Notes under the pieces: generated by a model
Database searches by the model: none
The model's input: only the letters and a program-made list of their open reading frames with translations
What the model was told of the DNA's origin: nothing
Made by a program: the position numbers and the translations under genes
Shown: in pieces, positions 14,601-29,600 of the stretch
Position numbering within the stretch: the first letter of the stretch is position 1
Layout: the number at the start of each line of letters is the position of its first letter
DNA from: Prostheceraeus crozeri
Taxonomy: Eukaryota; Platyhelminthes; Polycladida; Euryleptidae
Direction of reading: 5' to 3'
Length of the DNA stretch: 64,000 bases
Assembly (NCBI GenBank): GCA_907163375.1
Contig: CAJQUW010010273.1
Span: forward strand, 558,001-622,000

Positions 14601-17600
14601 TTTGAATAAAGCAAGCATTACTGAGAGATCAAGTTGGCCAATTTCAATAACGATAAAATTCAACTTGAAGTCAATAACACTATATACTACCTAAATCATT
14701 TTACGCTGCTAATTATAACTTATTATCCTACTTCTCGATATTTCGTCAACCGACCGGCCTTCTCAAGAGATATAGCAGGGTTCGCACGGCTTCCTGGAGG
14801 CAAAATTCACAAACCCTTTATTCGCTAATTTGTTGGGGTAGAAGCTATTTCGGCAAGAGATACCTTGCTATGCTTGATTCAACCTGGTTCAGAGGCCGCA
14901 TTACCGTGGCTAAAGGCAGATTCATACTTCAACGGCGTGAGGTGATCGGCGTCAAATTTTTTCTGTCACGTGATCACTAGGTCAACACGTCACGCACGCC
15001 GCAAATGAAGTTTGAAGCTCTTGCGTCACTACGCCCCCATGCTGGGGACTTAGACGGTGCTGGCATAGTCAGTCCCTGGAGTGTTGCAGTACTTTTTGTC
15101 CGGATGCCCTTCCTGCCGACTTACCATAACACTTTTGGGCTCGACCTCTGGACCGAAAGATCGGTAGACCAATCACTTAACCACTATACCACGGCGCCAT
15201 GGTTTGGTCGCGAATGAAGTTGTCAAAACCATGGCTTTCTGGCGTGGCTGTCTCAACATCTTGACGCAAGACATGTTGGATATTTCCGACATTTTCCGCT
15301 GAGGTCGCTCATAGAGCACGTAGAAGGGATGGCCGCTGCCAAGTGTTTTTATGACTCAAAGGAAAAGGATATTGAACTAACTGAACAAGTGCAGGAGTGT
15401 AATGTAACTTGCATGACACGAATTTGAGGGAGTATAAAGAAGTCGAAATGGCGGAGTAGTCCTGGCAATCAATTATCGGGGATATTGAATGTGATTAGAA
15501 AGTTTGCGAAGGTGGAAATGCCTGCGCGACAAGTTTACCAGAAAGACGTCTTCTGGCGTCGATTTCTGGCTACTTCCACTTCGCCATCCACGATGAAAGA
15601 ATGATAAACCAGTACGCGAAGTTACCGGCGTTGACTATAAACTGAAAAAAATCACGAGAGCGTATCAAAACTTATCAATCGATAATCTGCAGTGAGCAAA
15701 AGTATAAAGAACGATATAAATTTGCGCCCTGAAGTCGGCGCTGATGTACAGCGTCGAAGTATGAATCTACCTTAAGTGTCAATGAGTATTTAGGTTTTAT
15801 GAAAATCAGTACTTTGGATTTCCGAACTCGTCCGTGACTTTTGATACTTTATTACAACATTTTCTTTCTATCTAGTTTCTGATTGTTCAGTCGAACATAG
15901 GAATGCAGTGTTCAATGCACATTTCAGTATAGCTTCAGCCGATGAATCAAAGGAAAGAGACTTTTCTAGTTTCTTGACAACTACCACAAAGATGCCAATC
16001 AACTCATGCAGTCTTAAATTTGTGTGTCACTTTCGCCAACGTTATTATTCAGTAGTATCATTCATGGTTTCCGTTCCAACATCGTCTTCCTGGCAGACTT
16101 TCTATTTTCAGGCTTTGTTGCATCAATGTTTGACAAATTCACAACAAACTTCCATGTCTTCAGCGTCGTGTCCGAACCTGTTAGCAACTTCTTCATAAAG
16201 TCATCTGCGTTAATTCTATTGCAACAGAGACGTTATGTTGTATACAAGACATGAATCAAAGGTTCTCGTCTTTGGAGCTTCAACAAGAATGCCTCGAAGC
16301 ACTTGCGATCCGCTTGCAGAGGTCAGTTGACTGAATAGTACTTTTGCATTCTAATTTGATGGAAAATATTCGAGGAAATGCTGCTGAAAGTTTACCCATT
16401 GATCCAACGTTCGAAGTAAGGCTGGCTGAAGGCTTAGCCACCGCGAGGAAACAAGCCGAAAATAAGTCATGCGGTGATACTATTTGGCACTTCATCGAGG
16501 ACATGACGAGAAGAGCACGACACACTCGAGTATTTTAAGAAGGGAATGCACAAGTGAATCTGTTACGGATTACTAGACGTCCAATTCATCAAGTTCCTTT
16601 ACATCCACATTAATGCATTTTGTGCAAAAAAACATCCAAGTTTGAAGAACGTAGCAACAAACTTAAATTTCATTTACTTAAACAGCTCTGATTCACAGGA
16701 CGTGGTCGCATTTAGTCCGTCAATCAGAGATTAACTTGACAAATTATTTTATTGGCCATATTTCATTATTTTATGACGGATCCTTAAGTTTTGAGACTGG
16801 GAAGCCTGACTTCATCATGTTCAAAATCTAGAAAGCAAATTATCTGCAGAAATTCAACTTTGATATTCCAAAAATTCACAAACTTTCATGAAAAATCGTG
16901 AAATTCACAAACTTCCAAGGGCCTTGAACTTCTTTCAAAATTCACAAACTTTTACAAACTTTCACAAACCGTACGAACCCTGTATAGTGATTGTGCTTGA
17001 ATGCACATGTAATTGCAATTTAAGTTCTGTATATCATGCAAATTCAATGCAATGCCAAGCCATCATTCTTAAAATAATGCGCAAAATCTTACTGCAGTCA
17101 CTATGTTTCGAAAACGCTACGAATAGATGGCATTTTGCGCATTTGAAAAAACAATCTTTCAGGAAAAGGCATGGTCCAACAATTGAACGATATGCAAGTT
17201 ATCAAGTTGGTTTGGAGGTTCAAAATAGTATTTTTTACACAATTGTCTTGAAACTAGGTTTTGATAAAACTGTCCAAGGGAAAGCCATAAACTTGAATTT
17301 AAGTATAGCAGAAACGTATTCAACAACATATAAAGCCTAGGTTTCAGTTAAACTGTTAGCCAGAAAGTTTAGTCTCTTATAGCTTGTGAAAATAGGCATG
17401 AATAGGCATACTTTCATATTGTCAGAGGCTATTGAGTTATATGAACATTTCGTGTTAGTCTACACATACCTTTCCTTAGTATTCGCACTTTTTTCAATGA
17501 GCGAAATCGCCTAATTCCAACATAAATTTCTCGAACTTATGACTGTGTCACAATGTAATTTGCTATTATTGGTATTGAGATTTAAACATTTGCATTGATC

Positions 17601-20600
17601 AACAGCATTGGACATCGTTCTAGGACATTGTGCAATGAACACGTATTGGCGACGTATGATGTTTACCTGCATCTGGCAGCTCTGACACTTCGTGCAGCTT
17701 AAAATAGCACCAAACGATATCAAGCTGAAGGAGTCCGTGATTGTCGACACAGGAAAGAATCTGAGAGCCGCATTTGCTGAGAAAACAAAATAGGAAGCAT
17801 CATCAAATATAATTATGCAAGAAATACTCAAGCAAGCAGTAAATAAAACTTGACAATAGATCAACTAGGAATCAATTTCGCAGGAATGAAAATTAATACA
17901 AAGTCCACGAATTTTTAACAAATAGTAAATAATTGCATTTTATGAAGTTGTGTCTCATACAATAATGACAAATTTACTGTCCGATTACTTTATTAATCAT
18001 CATCAACATTTGTGATTTTATTTTATGTTCATGTATTAGACATTAAGATGCTCATGATTTAATCGCATTTATAATTAATATCGCATATATATTGATATTA
18101 ATACATCATTAAGAATAATTAATAAGTACTAATTACTGAGCAATAATAATACACTAGCATCAATAGATTGAATTTTAAGAGCGACTATATTTATGCATAT
18201 TAATGTTTAATTCACAACATCCAATCAGTATAACACAGTTACATACACCAGAAATTAACCAGATAGTAAATTTGTTATTGATACTTAATACATATTTTAA
18301 GCTGGATTCTGGAATTAAGCATTCATTAAATTTCGCAATATATTTCATATCATTGATACAATCACTTTAATTACAATATCATTAACTAATTAAAAGCAAT
18401 CTAATAAGAAACCTCAAAGGATATAATATAATCGGCATAAATGGTATTTTTAGGAATGCATGACAGGTCGCATTGCACTAACATGACATCCACTTTTGTC
18501 GAATGAGATTTTCTCACAGCGAATCCAGAAATTCAAGGTTTAAATTAATTTTTACTGAATTACTTGATAATTCGATTGATAAAGCAAAATATTTTTGTAC
18601 ATATTATTTTTGTCAGTCAAGCTGATAGCATTTTCAATGAAATATGTTGAAATATGTTTTTTCTGTGATCACAAAACGCTTTAAGAGTGATCTCACACCT
18701 GAAAGTGGGCAGCTTTTGCATAAACATCACCACTGAGAAAATATTTGTTAACTTGCAATTTGTACTTGAAATAGTAAAGCATCGTTTTAAATTGCGAGTT
18801 GTGTAGATAGCGAGATGTGAATTAGGCGCGCGCATATTGATGATTTCTAATATTGGATGAAATGATGCTACTCAGGTCTGTTCCTTTTTGATTCATTATT
18901 ATCATAGTTCTGTTTACATCAAGTCTGCCTCTGACATTCTTCCTTTTCTTAATTTGATTGAAGGTTTTTGAAAAAATGGCGTAATAATGTTAGCATCTAA
19001 TCTGAAGGACTTACTTGAACTCGTCATCAGCCTCAAGTAGAAGAAGAAGAGCAAGATCATAAGATTCGCGTTCCATACATGCCTTCCCCTTAGCATGTAG
19101 AGCCATCGCAAGGACTAGTGCCTGAAGTGGAGCAATTATAATTACACGTATATGAATGATTACAAAATGTGGCAACTATGTTTGAAATAGACAAGCAGCT
19201 ACTAGCTTATTTGTCAAAATAATAATGAATATATCTAATTTATTGTAAGCAATTTTAAGCTGTTGAGAACGGAGCTCGTCCTTGTTGCTTTCAATCAGCT
19301 GCCGAGTTCAGCAACTGAAAAATCACCTCAAAAACCGAGGACGATTTTGTTCATATTTGCATTGAATCTGCGCCAACTCGGGAATTACGTTAGGTAATAA
19401 AGGACGGCACTTGAGACAATGATCAAAATTGCTAACCCGCCCTCAAAAGTTTCATTGTCATTTAATTCCTTTAGGTCTGGTCGGTGATAATAAAATAATT
19501 TTTAATTCTCACAAATAACAGTTAGTATCATGCATGGTTCTATTTCCTCTTCTACAATCAAAAACGTCACACCAAGCGATCACATCCTTCCAAAGACCTG
19601 ACATTTCTGTGATCAGGAGCCCTATTGAATATTGATTAAGTTATCGAAGACAAACGAACTCGGACACAATCTAAACATCAGTCATCAAATAACGTCATTT
19701 TTACCAGTAGTAAGGAATTATCCCAACTGCGCACAGCGCCCCCCTCCTCTGGAGCGCGAGTTGGGTTGGTGTGGTTCTGGGTCGACCGGCCGGGTGTGTC
19801 TTGGTCGACCGTCGTAGTTCTTCTTGGGCGGCGGTCTTTGTTTTTGGTGTGTAGGATTGGTTGTAGGGTTATTTTGTGTTTAGATTTGGTTTCCTGATGA
19901 AATTCTGCGTCGACATGTTGTGTTTCTTGGGTGTAGGTGTGGTTTAGGTGTGTTTTTGCGTGTTTCTGAGCGAGAAACTGGCTGTAGCGGCGAAACGAAG
20001 CCTCGTACGTGAAAATGGACGGCGGATTTGGACTTTTTGGCCAATTTTGGTTCTAGTGGATTTGTTTTCAAAGTCGTAGCCCAAACAACGAAGAACTTCG
20101 ACCCCCCCCCTCGGCAGCGATCTTCCAACTTTGGTTCTAGAAATGGTAGAGTCGTACGATAGCTCGTTTGAAAGCTAAGAGTGCTACAAATTGATTGGAA
20201 AGCACAGTTTGGCCCTATCTTCCTTGGCTGAGGCTTGGGAGTGACATTAAGACTTTTGGCCATGTTTGAGAGCCGTCATAGGGTTTTTGAGTGAGAAAGT
20301 GGCTGTAGCGGCGAAATGAAGCCTCGTATGTGAAAATGGACGGCGGATTTCGACTTTTTGGCCAATTTTGGGTCTAGGGCACTTGTTTTTCAAAGTCGTA
20401 GGCCAAACAACGAAGAACTTCGACCCCACCCCTCGGCAGCGTTCTTCCAACTTTGGTTCTAGAGATCGTAGAGAGTCGTGCAATAGCTCGTTTGAAAGCC
20501 AAGAGTGCCACAAATTCATTGGAAAGCACAGTTTGACCCTACCTTCCTTTGCTGAGGCTTGAGAGTCACATTGAGACTTTTGGTCATGTTAGAGAGCCAT

Positions 20601-23600
20601 CAGAGGCTGAGTTTTGTGTTTTGGGCTCCAGCGGGCGAACGAAGCATCGGACGAGAAAACAAGACCAGATTTGGATTCAGCGTCAAATTTTGGATAGCCA
20701 ATGTCTAACCCACCCCCCTTATCGATTGCGTATTCACAGGATATATAAGTACGAGTTCGGGGGAGGAATCTCACTAAGTTGAGAAACTGACTACAGGTAA
20801 GTCGTTTCTCTTGAGGTCCGATATCGGACTTCTGACTTTTCATTGCTGATATCAGCCAAGGAGTCAGACTTATAGGTTAGTCAGTATAGCATGACTGACC
20901 ATTTGATGATAGTAGGCCGAAATCTTCAAACGGCTATAACTTTGCTTCTACAAGTCCTTTAGACGATTCAAAAAACGTTTGACAGCTCATGATGTGCCGT
21001 AGGTGACAGACTACTTATAAACGTTTTCATGGCTGATAAAAATTTCATGGCAGATATCAGCTAAGGTGTCAGACTTGAAGGTTAGCCAGGAGATGGCCTT
21101 CGTCTCCAAGCCATAAAAGACTCCAAAACTTAAAAGGCTTGTAACTTTGCTTCTACAAGTCCTTTTGACTTGATTCAAAAAAGGTTCGATCGCCATTGAT
21201 CAGACCTATATTCACATACTTATACTTTAGACCTACTTATAAAATTTCATAAGTAGTACTAAATGCTGAAAAATTTAAATTCATTATTTTTTGGAGGTTT
21301 TCTGGGGTTTTCGACCCTGCTGAAGTCAATGAAGGCATGTATAAGTGTGTACGAGCCTGTCTTTACATGATACAAGCGGCTTTTCACTGAAAGCAAGAAT
21401 GACACGGAGAGTTTTGCTGTAATATTCCACTGACAGGGTGTTCCTTCGGGACGGCGGATGATGACGTAGTGATAAGTGTGGCAGGGGAGTGTGTCATATT
21501 TTAGACCGAAACCTCTGGGGCAACTCATGTTGGGCATTTGACAGTTCTCAACGTAGTACTTTGAACGCCAATCGGTTGAGTCTTAGCTATCTTGTCATGG
21601 TTGGCTACTATACATCTCCATTGCAAAACGCTTGTAAATCACGGCTTGCTATCAAGCTGATCAAAGCAACGACTTGGGATGTTTCCTCTTGTAAATAACT
21701 GCACCGGTTTTCATGTCAAAATCGGGGCCCGGATACCAACACAGTGACATGACGCACGCTCTGTCCGCGGTTGGATTTGTCTGTCCTAGGTTGGATTTGT
21801 GAGTCGAGGCCTTGGAGCTGGGATAACATCCCCTCTGAGTAATGCCTGTAACGGATTCAAGAGCCTAACGCCTAGACGACTACTATCAAATGTTTTTGGA
21901 CTTAGTCTTTCAATGCATATCAGCAAGTAGTATCCTATAAACACTTGCCATCAAATTTTTACTCTATCTTTACAGAATCGTCACTATGACCAAAATGATT
22001 AATGCGCGTATGCTCATCGGCAGGTGTAGCTGCGGCCGTATTGCCAGAGGCAGCGAGTTAAAGAAACACATCAAAGAGCATGACGACGGTGGGCGAGCAT
22101 GTGAGGAAAGTGTTGTTGAGGGTGTGTGTGCATCATAAGGTAGTATGTGAGGATGGGAGTGATGTAGAGTTCATTAGGAACCATAGCCAGCGCCATACTG
22201 GCAATATTAGTATGCAGGGGTTTAAGTCGTGGTTTGAGGGAGTTTTGTTAGATATGGAAGAGGTAAGAGTGGCAGTGGCGACGATTGAGGGTGCGGTGGG
22301 GAAGAAAGGTGTTACCAAGGCGACTGATGAGGGTTTGAGTGAGGAAGAAGTGAAGTTGAGAGGGGACATCAAGAAGTCGGATGTTGATTTGGATGACGTG
22401 TTGGAGAAATTGTTTGGGAACATTGGTGATCTTGAGGAGAAGGGGAAGGATGAGGGAAAGGAAGTGGGTAAGCCGTTGGCGGCATCATCGCCTCGGAGGA
22501 AGGGAACACGAGGGATGAATATGTAAGGATGAAGGATCGATTGAGGGCGGTTGAGAAGAAAAAAGTATTAGTGATGCGGAATGAGAAGTTGACTGCGAAG
22601 GCTGACCGAAACCTCTGGGGCAACTAATGCTGGGCATTTGACAGTTCTCAACGTAGCACTTTGAACGCCAATCGGTTGAGTCTTAGCTATCTGCCGCAGG
22701 CTACTTTGTAAATTCTCCATTGCTAACGTTATCTGAGAATGAGCCATGAGTTCTTTTAAGAACTGCCTCTATCATTGAGGCTAAATGATGAAGGGATGAA
22801 ATGGGAGGTTAGTCTTACGCCACACGTATACAAAATCACTTTCTGTCTTCTCAAATGGTGCGATCTCTTTTGATAGAAAAGTAGACCGATAATAAATGTG
22901 TTAACTAACCCCATATCTAAATTCCTCCATCTATTTCCATTTCTAGACAAATACATTGCAAAACAAAGACATGTAGTATTTAGGTTTATTTACAATTGAA
23001 GCACATATACTTTATAGCGAGGAAAAGTCAAGTCATTGACCTCTAAGTCATTGTAGACTTTGTAGCACCTTGGTCGTTTTGGGGCATCGGGCACTGTTCT
23101 CACGCGCGTTGTTTTTGGTGTAAAATCACCATTACTCCACACAACTTGCACAATCTTGCCTTTATCACAAGTCTCCTTCTGATCGCACTCTTCATCCCAC
23201 TCGTCGACAACTTCGAAGATTTTGTTGAAGATCTCTAAGGCGGGAGATGTACCTTCCATCATGAGATAGATGAGAATGAGAAGTGTTTAAATTTTCTGAT
23301 TTTTATATGTTTTTCAACAATGAATTCCTCAACAACCAATCAGAATGATTCTAATTTAGATGAAGACTACATAAGTCGGAAGATTGTAGCACTCTTATTC
23401 ACATTATACGAACTAGCACGCCAAGATGACAAACTCAGAAACACCATTTTATTTTGTGATCGTCAATGAGTGGTGTGATGAAGACAAGTGTGATCAGAAG
23501 GAGACTTGCGAAAAAGGCAAGACGGTAAGAATTGTCTGGATAGATGAAGAGTGGACACCGAAAACAACTCGCGTGAGAAGAGCGCCCGATGCCCCTAAAC

Positions 23601-26600
23601 GTCCAAGGTGCTACGAAGTCTACAATGACTTAAAGGTTCTTCCGCTTGACTTTTCCTCGCTATAAAGTATATGTGCTTCAATTGTAAATAAATCTAAAGA
23701 ACTACATGTCTCTGTTTTTGATATTCAATCCCTCTATCATTTATCCTCAGTGACAGAGGTCGTACTTAGGAAAAAATGATTGTATCTATCATCAACTGGT
23801 ATGATTTATACTGAGCTGTCAAATGATCAGATTTTCACTATGATGTTAATGATTATGTATGCTACATTACCCAGAAATAAGTGAAAACGGACAGATGAAG
23901 TAAATAAACATTTATTCAGAAATTTACAAATAATTCAAAAGTTACTCGAAAGTCACACTGTCCCATAAATTCTCACAACCACTACAGTTGGACTTCAACT
24001 GCCTTAATCGTTCCTCTGCCGCGACCAACACACTATAGATGTAATTCCATTCCACTTCATTCCGGGGTTGCGATGATGGACTGTACCATCTCCGTATATC
24101 TTGGAGAAGGTTAATATCAGTTTCCGTTTTTACATCTTCCTGATTGTAGAGCAGGTATTTCCATCACACATAAATTATTTCTAACTCTTCTTTCTCCGTT
24201 AGGTCTGGTAATTCCAACTTTGGAATATCATCCAGCCTTCTCTGCTTCTCCACCGTTGCCTTTTCGGAGCGGGAGGGCAAGTTGGCATGCTTGATGCAGA
24301 CACTGGTGATTGAGTTGATGGTGAATCCATGACTTTGAAATGTATGCCATAAACTTGATTTCTTAGTCCTTAAGCATAAGCAAGCAACCAATCAAAATGA
24401 ACAGCCAATGAATGTTGAGTATGGGAGTGTATAAAAGGGAAAAATAGACTCGATTTCATTCCATATTTGAGATATTAACACTAAGTGAGCTTTTCTCTCT
24501 ACTCAAATATAATCTAACGTTGCTGACGTATCCTATTCTGGTTTGAGTCAATTACTACATTCTGACTATCAAAGTATCAGATTTTGACTTAATTTCGTTG
24601 AAATGGTAAGTTAAGGATTTCATCACTCATCTCCCTTAAACGTTAGGTTAATAGCATCTTTCTCAATTTCAGGCATCTACTTCATCATCAAAGCGCTCCC
24701 TTCTCGAGGAAACTCTACAACTGTTGACTGAAGGCATGTTGTAAAAATAAACTATGACTTCAATAGAGATGACAGAATGATTTCTCCTCCAGATGATGAC
24801 AGTTCCAACTCAAGTGCGCAGTCACGGGAAGCATCTAAAACATGTGCTGATTGTGGACATATCTTTACGAGGAAGCGCGATCTCACCCGACACATCAGAC
24901 AACGTGTGTGTCAACCCAAACCATCATCAATCTCCCGAGGTGAGGATGATTCTATTCAACATGTCTCCTTTACTTGTGACTTTTGTTTCCTATCTTTTGA
25001 AACAGGTTTTGACTTATCTTCACATAGACTTCACCACACACACACACACAAATGATAGTTATAGCAACAGCACCTCTATTAGACTAACTGAAGTATCGCT
25101 CAATAATGTAGTGAGAAATTACCATATGTAATCCTCAGAAACTATTGCTGATTTTCCGGAGTGGTTCCACCAAAATTCAACATTGATAGATGCGCTCTTT
25201 CATAATTTAGAGCAGTTTAGAATAAAAGCGCTCATCTACCTTAAAATAAAATATGTTAAATTTGATTATCATACTGGTGAAATAGTACAGAGGTTGGTGT
25301 TTTACATACCCTCCTCTCCTGCTACAGAGGTAGTCGATAAAGAAGCTTTTTTGAATTTTCACATCCAAGGAATAAAATCAAATATTGATAAATTTAACGA
25401 GCGCGATAGTGGTATAATTTTTGATCGCATAGAATCCGCCAAGTTTAAAATAACTCTATTAGAAAATTACCGTGGTCGAGGCTCCTTCAATCTTCCAAAA
25501 ACGTTAAGAGCTAAGAATGCAGTCATTTCTGTTGATTGTGAATCACAGTGTTTTAAGTATGCGGTATTGTCTATTCTCCACTATCATGATGTACAGAACA
25601 ACCATTTCCGTAGAAGCAAATATCATCCATGGGACAATGAATTGAAGTTTGATGACTGCAATAGCGAAGACATGAAGTTTAAAGATATAGGGAAATTTGA
25701 AAAATTAAATGAAATTAAAATAGTTGTTCACATCTGGTAAGAGGGGCTTAAGGGTGTGCGCTACAACAACCGTTCATTAACTTATGATCGGGTAGTCAAT
25801 ATCCTGCTAGTATATCAAAATGATAGTGAAAATTGGCATTACTGTTGTATTCCTAAAATGACTCGACTATATTCCCACTTAACATCTAGAAGAGGAGAGT
25901 ATTTCATGTGACCGTTGTATGCACCCCTTCTGGTCAAAAGATAAATTTGAAACACATTCTGAATGGTGTAAGCGAGGTAAACTGCAAATAGAATGCATGC
26001 CCAAAGATTAAGAGTTTTCATATAGAGAGAACGGTGATGAATTAAGTCCTCTTCGTGTCATCTATGCTGACATCGAATGCTATATTGATGATAACATCCA
26101 CAAGCCAGCAGCCATATCCTGTTGAGGTATGGCATAATCATTTCCAAAATAAAAATAATAAAATGCACGTCTGGCAAGGTGAGGATTGTATACATAAATT
26201 CTTACAATTCCTCGAAAGCGCTGTCAAATTTCAGCAAAAATATGATAGTGAACTCCAACGCAGATCATTGGATATGTCAGCAGATGATCAAGCAAAAATT
26301 GAAAATTGTAAAGTTGGCCCAAAATGTAATAAAACGTTTGATGAAGATAAAATCAAGAAAGTGCGCGACCATGACTGGTAAATTTAGAAGCGCGCTATGT
26401 ACAATATGTAATTTTTCACTGAGACTGAAACGGCGTACTCTACCCGTTATTTTTCATAACTTCAAAGGTTATGACAGTCATATGATAATAAAAGGGGTTA
26501 GGAAAAATGAAATAGTGGAAGTTACGTGTAATAGCTCAAACGAGAGAAAAGTTCATGGCCATGACAGCAAAAGTAGCAGTTGACAAAACTAAAGAAAATA

Positions 26601-29600
26601 AGACAGTCTATTTTGATATAAAATTTTTAGATTCCCATCAATTCACGGCTTCATTACTAGCATGTCTCGTTCAAAATCTTAAATCTCTTCCACTTACTCA
26701 AAATTTGAAGAAACAATATCCTAACTTGACGGATGAAGTCATCACACGCAAAGGAGTGTTTCCATATGCATACTTTGATAACATTTCTAAACTTAGTGAG
26801 ACTTCTCTTCCATCAATAGACAAATTTAAAAATGATTTGACTGGTGTAGAATGCAAGGTAGAAGATAACAATCATGCTCAAGTTGCATGAACAAAATTTG
26901 ACTGTCAAACGTTTAGCGATTTTATGATCGCCTATCTAAAATTAGATGTATTCGACGAGTGGCATTAGAAGAAGATAAATTAGATCCTGTTCACTTTGTC
27001 AGTCTTCCAGTCATGCCATTCCAGTCTGCTTTTAAAATGACTGGAGAGACCATCCATCTTCTGCAAGATCCAGGTATGTATAATTTATTTGAACGAGGAA
27101 TTCGCGGTGGTCTCATATTAGTAAATAGGCATCAAATAAAATCAAAAATAGTAGATGATGATCAGATTCATCTTAAGTGCTATGACCAGAATAATTTATA
27201 TGGTAGTTCACTGTCCAAACCTCTACCTCACTTTGAGTTTAGCTGGTTGGGTGATAATGAAATTCAGCATTTCTTAAACCCTTCAAACATACTAGCTATT
27301 CCAGATAATGGTGATTGGGGACATTATTTTGAGATAGATCTTATCTATCTAAATAGTATTAAAAATAAAACTGTGAATTTTCCACTTGCACCCGAATCAG
27401 GCGAAGTGACTAAAGATATGTTTTCGGACTTTATGAAACAATTTCATAAAGATTTAGAAGGAAGCGGACAGCCCAAGTATAAGCCTTGCCGTAAACTTTT
27501 GCTTACTCAATTTGATAAAGAAAATTATTTAGTCCACTTCTCTATCTTAAAACTTTGTTTAGAAATGTGGATGATTTTAAAAACAGTTCACGGCATTATC
27601 AAATTTAGACAGAAAGCCTTTCTGAAACCATATATTGATAGTAACAGCCAGAAACGTGCACTAGCCCAAAATAATTTTGAATAGGATTTCTATAAATATA
27701 AGAATAAGTCTTTTTGGTAAGACGATGGAGGATGTTAGAAAGCGTATTAACTATAAACTTGTGAATCACAATGATAAATTTCAAAAGTTAGCGACATCAC
27801 CTCTCTTTATTGATAGAGATATTATAGATGATGAGTTGGTGTTAAAATGATAAAATCAGAAGTATAGTTATGCAAGCCCATATACATTGGACAAGCTGTG
27901 TTAGATTATTCCAAGCTTGAAATGCATCAACTCTTCTACAGAATATTAACACCATGCCCTCTAATTGAAGACGTGCGTTTGCTGGGTGGTGATACCGACA
28001 GTTTCTTTGTAAGTATCGCTGCTCAGAAAGAGTTAAATTTCAATGAAATAGGAAAATCTTTAGAAAAATATTTTGATACATCAAATTATCCTACAGATCA
28101 CCCACTATACTCTACTAAAAATAAAGCAAAATTAGGAAAGATGAAATGGCAGGAAAGGAAATTAAGGAAATGATTCATCTTCGTCCTAAAATGTATTCTA
28201 TGAAACCAAAAGACTCCAGTGACAGTACTAAGCGCGTAAAAGGCATATCTAAATCGATTGTTGTAAATATGAAGCATAGGGTGTATAAGATGGCCTACAT
28301 AAACAAGAACATGACGTTTGTCAACATGACCATCTTAAAATCAAAGACACATGAGGTAAAAACTCATACATTAAGGAAGCGAGCACTTTCAGCGTGGGAG
28401 GATAAGAGGTGTTGGATAGGACATAACATATCTCTTCCACATGGACATCCTGGCACAAACATATCACTATCCAAAAGAATTAAACTCACACTACCACATT
28501 CAGGAGATGTGTAAATAGATTCATTCTTAAATCAGTATTTTGATGATGTTTCTTGTTGATATTCATTGTTGCTTTATGTATCGCTTAAGATTGCACTTTC
28601 TTGTAAATATATGCCTACAGTCAGTTCATTCCCTATATATATATGTGAAAAGACTTTCCCACTTTGTCAACACTTCTTCAAAACACTTTTTCATACATAT
28701 CTTTTTATCTCAATAAAATTTTACAATGACTTTACTTTGTTTTCCGAAACACTTAAGTTATGAGGGATTTAGTATCTTTCACATAAATGCACTCATGTAA
28801 ACCATTTGTAATTTTGAGAGAAATAGACGGGATAGTTTGTTTGATAACAGGATGGTAGAAAATAGGTTTAAACATCTTTTCAACGATTCCATAGGAAGCG
28901 TCTTGAATGAATGAAATCACGTAAAATGCATTCTTTTTTCTCACCAACAGAAATAGGTGAAATCAGATCACTTTGAATGTAGAGATGTTGCTCATGTTTA
29001 TCAAGTGTCATTGGTATTCCTACACCAATCGTGTATGAAGTAGCAAACTTATCTTGTAGCAATGAAAAGCCAGAGATTTTTCAAATTGTTACTCAATTGA
29101 CATTGAATGTGATCACCAAGCTTCAGAACAGCACTTTGATTTTTAATTGAAAACGAAATGTGATGAGCCTTTGCATCATATCTACTTTTCAACACTTGCT
29201 TCAACTTATGTTGTATATATGGATTTATGACACGAATAAAGTTTTCAACTGTATTGTATAGACGCGGCAATGTATTAATACTAACTTCAGTTTCTTGATA
29301 AGATTGGTAAATTTTCTTGATGCGATCACCATAGATGTCCACCGACCATTCATCATTAACTGAATCAGCTTTAGTGTGATATTCATGAGAAGCATAAAAC
29401 AAACCGCTTCCAACAATAGGCGATACATGTCTTACAAAATGACGCAAGGTTGGAGAGAAATAAACTGTAAGTTTGTCATTATATTTCTGAATAACCAACT
29501 TATCCTTCTCAGCCATGACTTTCTCTCCATACTTCTTACCCACAGTCTCATTCCATCGTTTTACTAACTCAATAAGTATCAAAGGCTTGACACCACGCTT

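Noticed and set aside
16344-16538. Plus-strand frame with DPTFEVRLAEGLATARKQ
   Set aside because: Looks protein-like, but no family was recognised and the opposite strand is equally open. Possibly a scrap within the hAT-like element.
19880-20843. Frames of 77-127 residues on both strands at the left Polinton end
   Set aside because: Translations of the GC-rich terminal repeat and its tandem unit. No domain, and they overlap each other on both strands.
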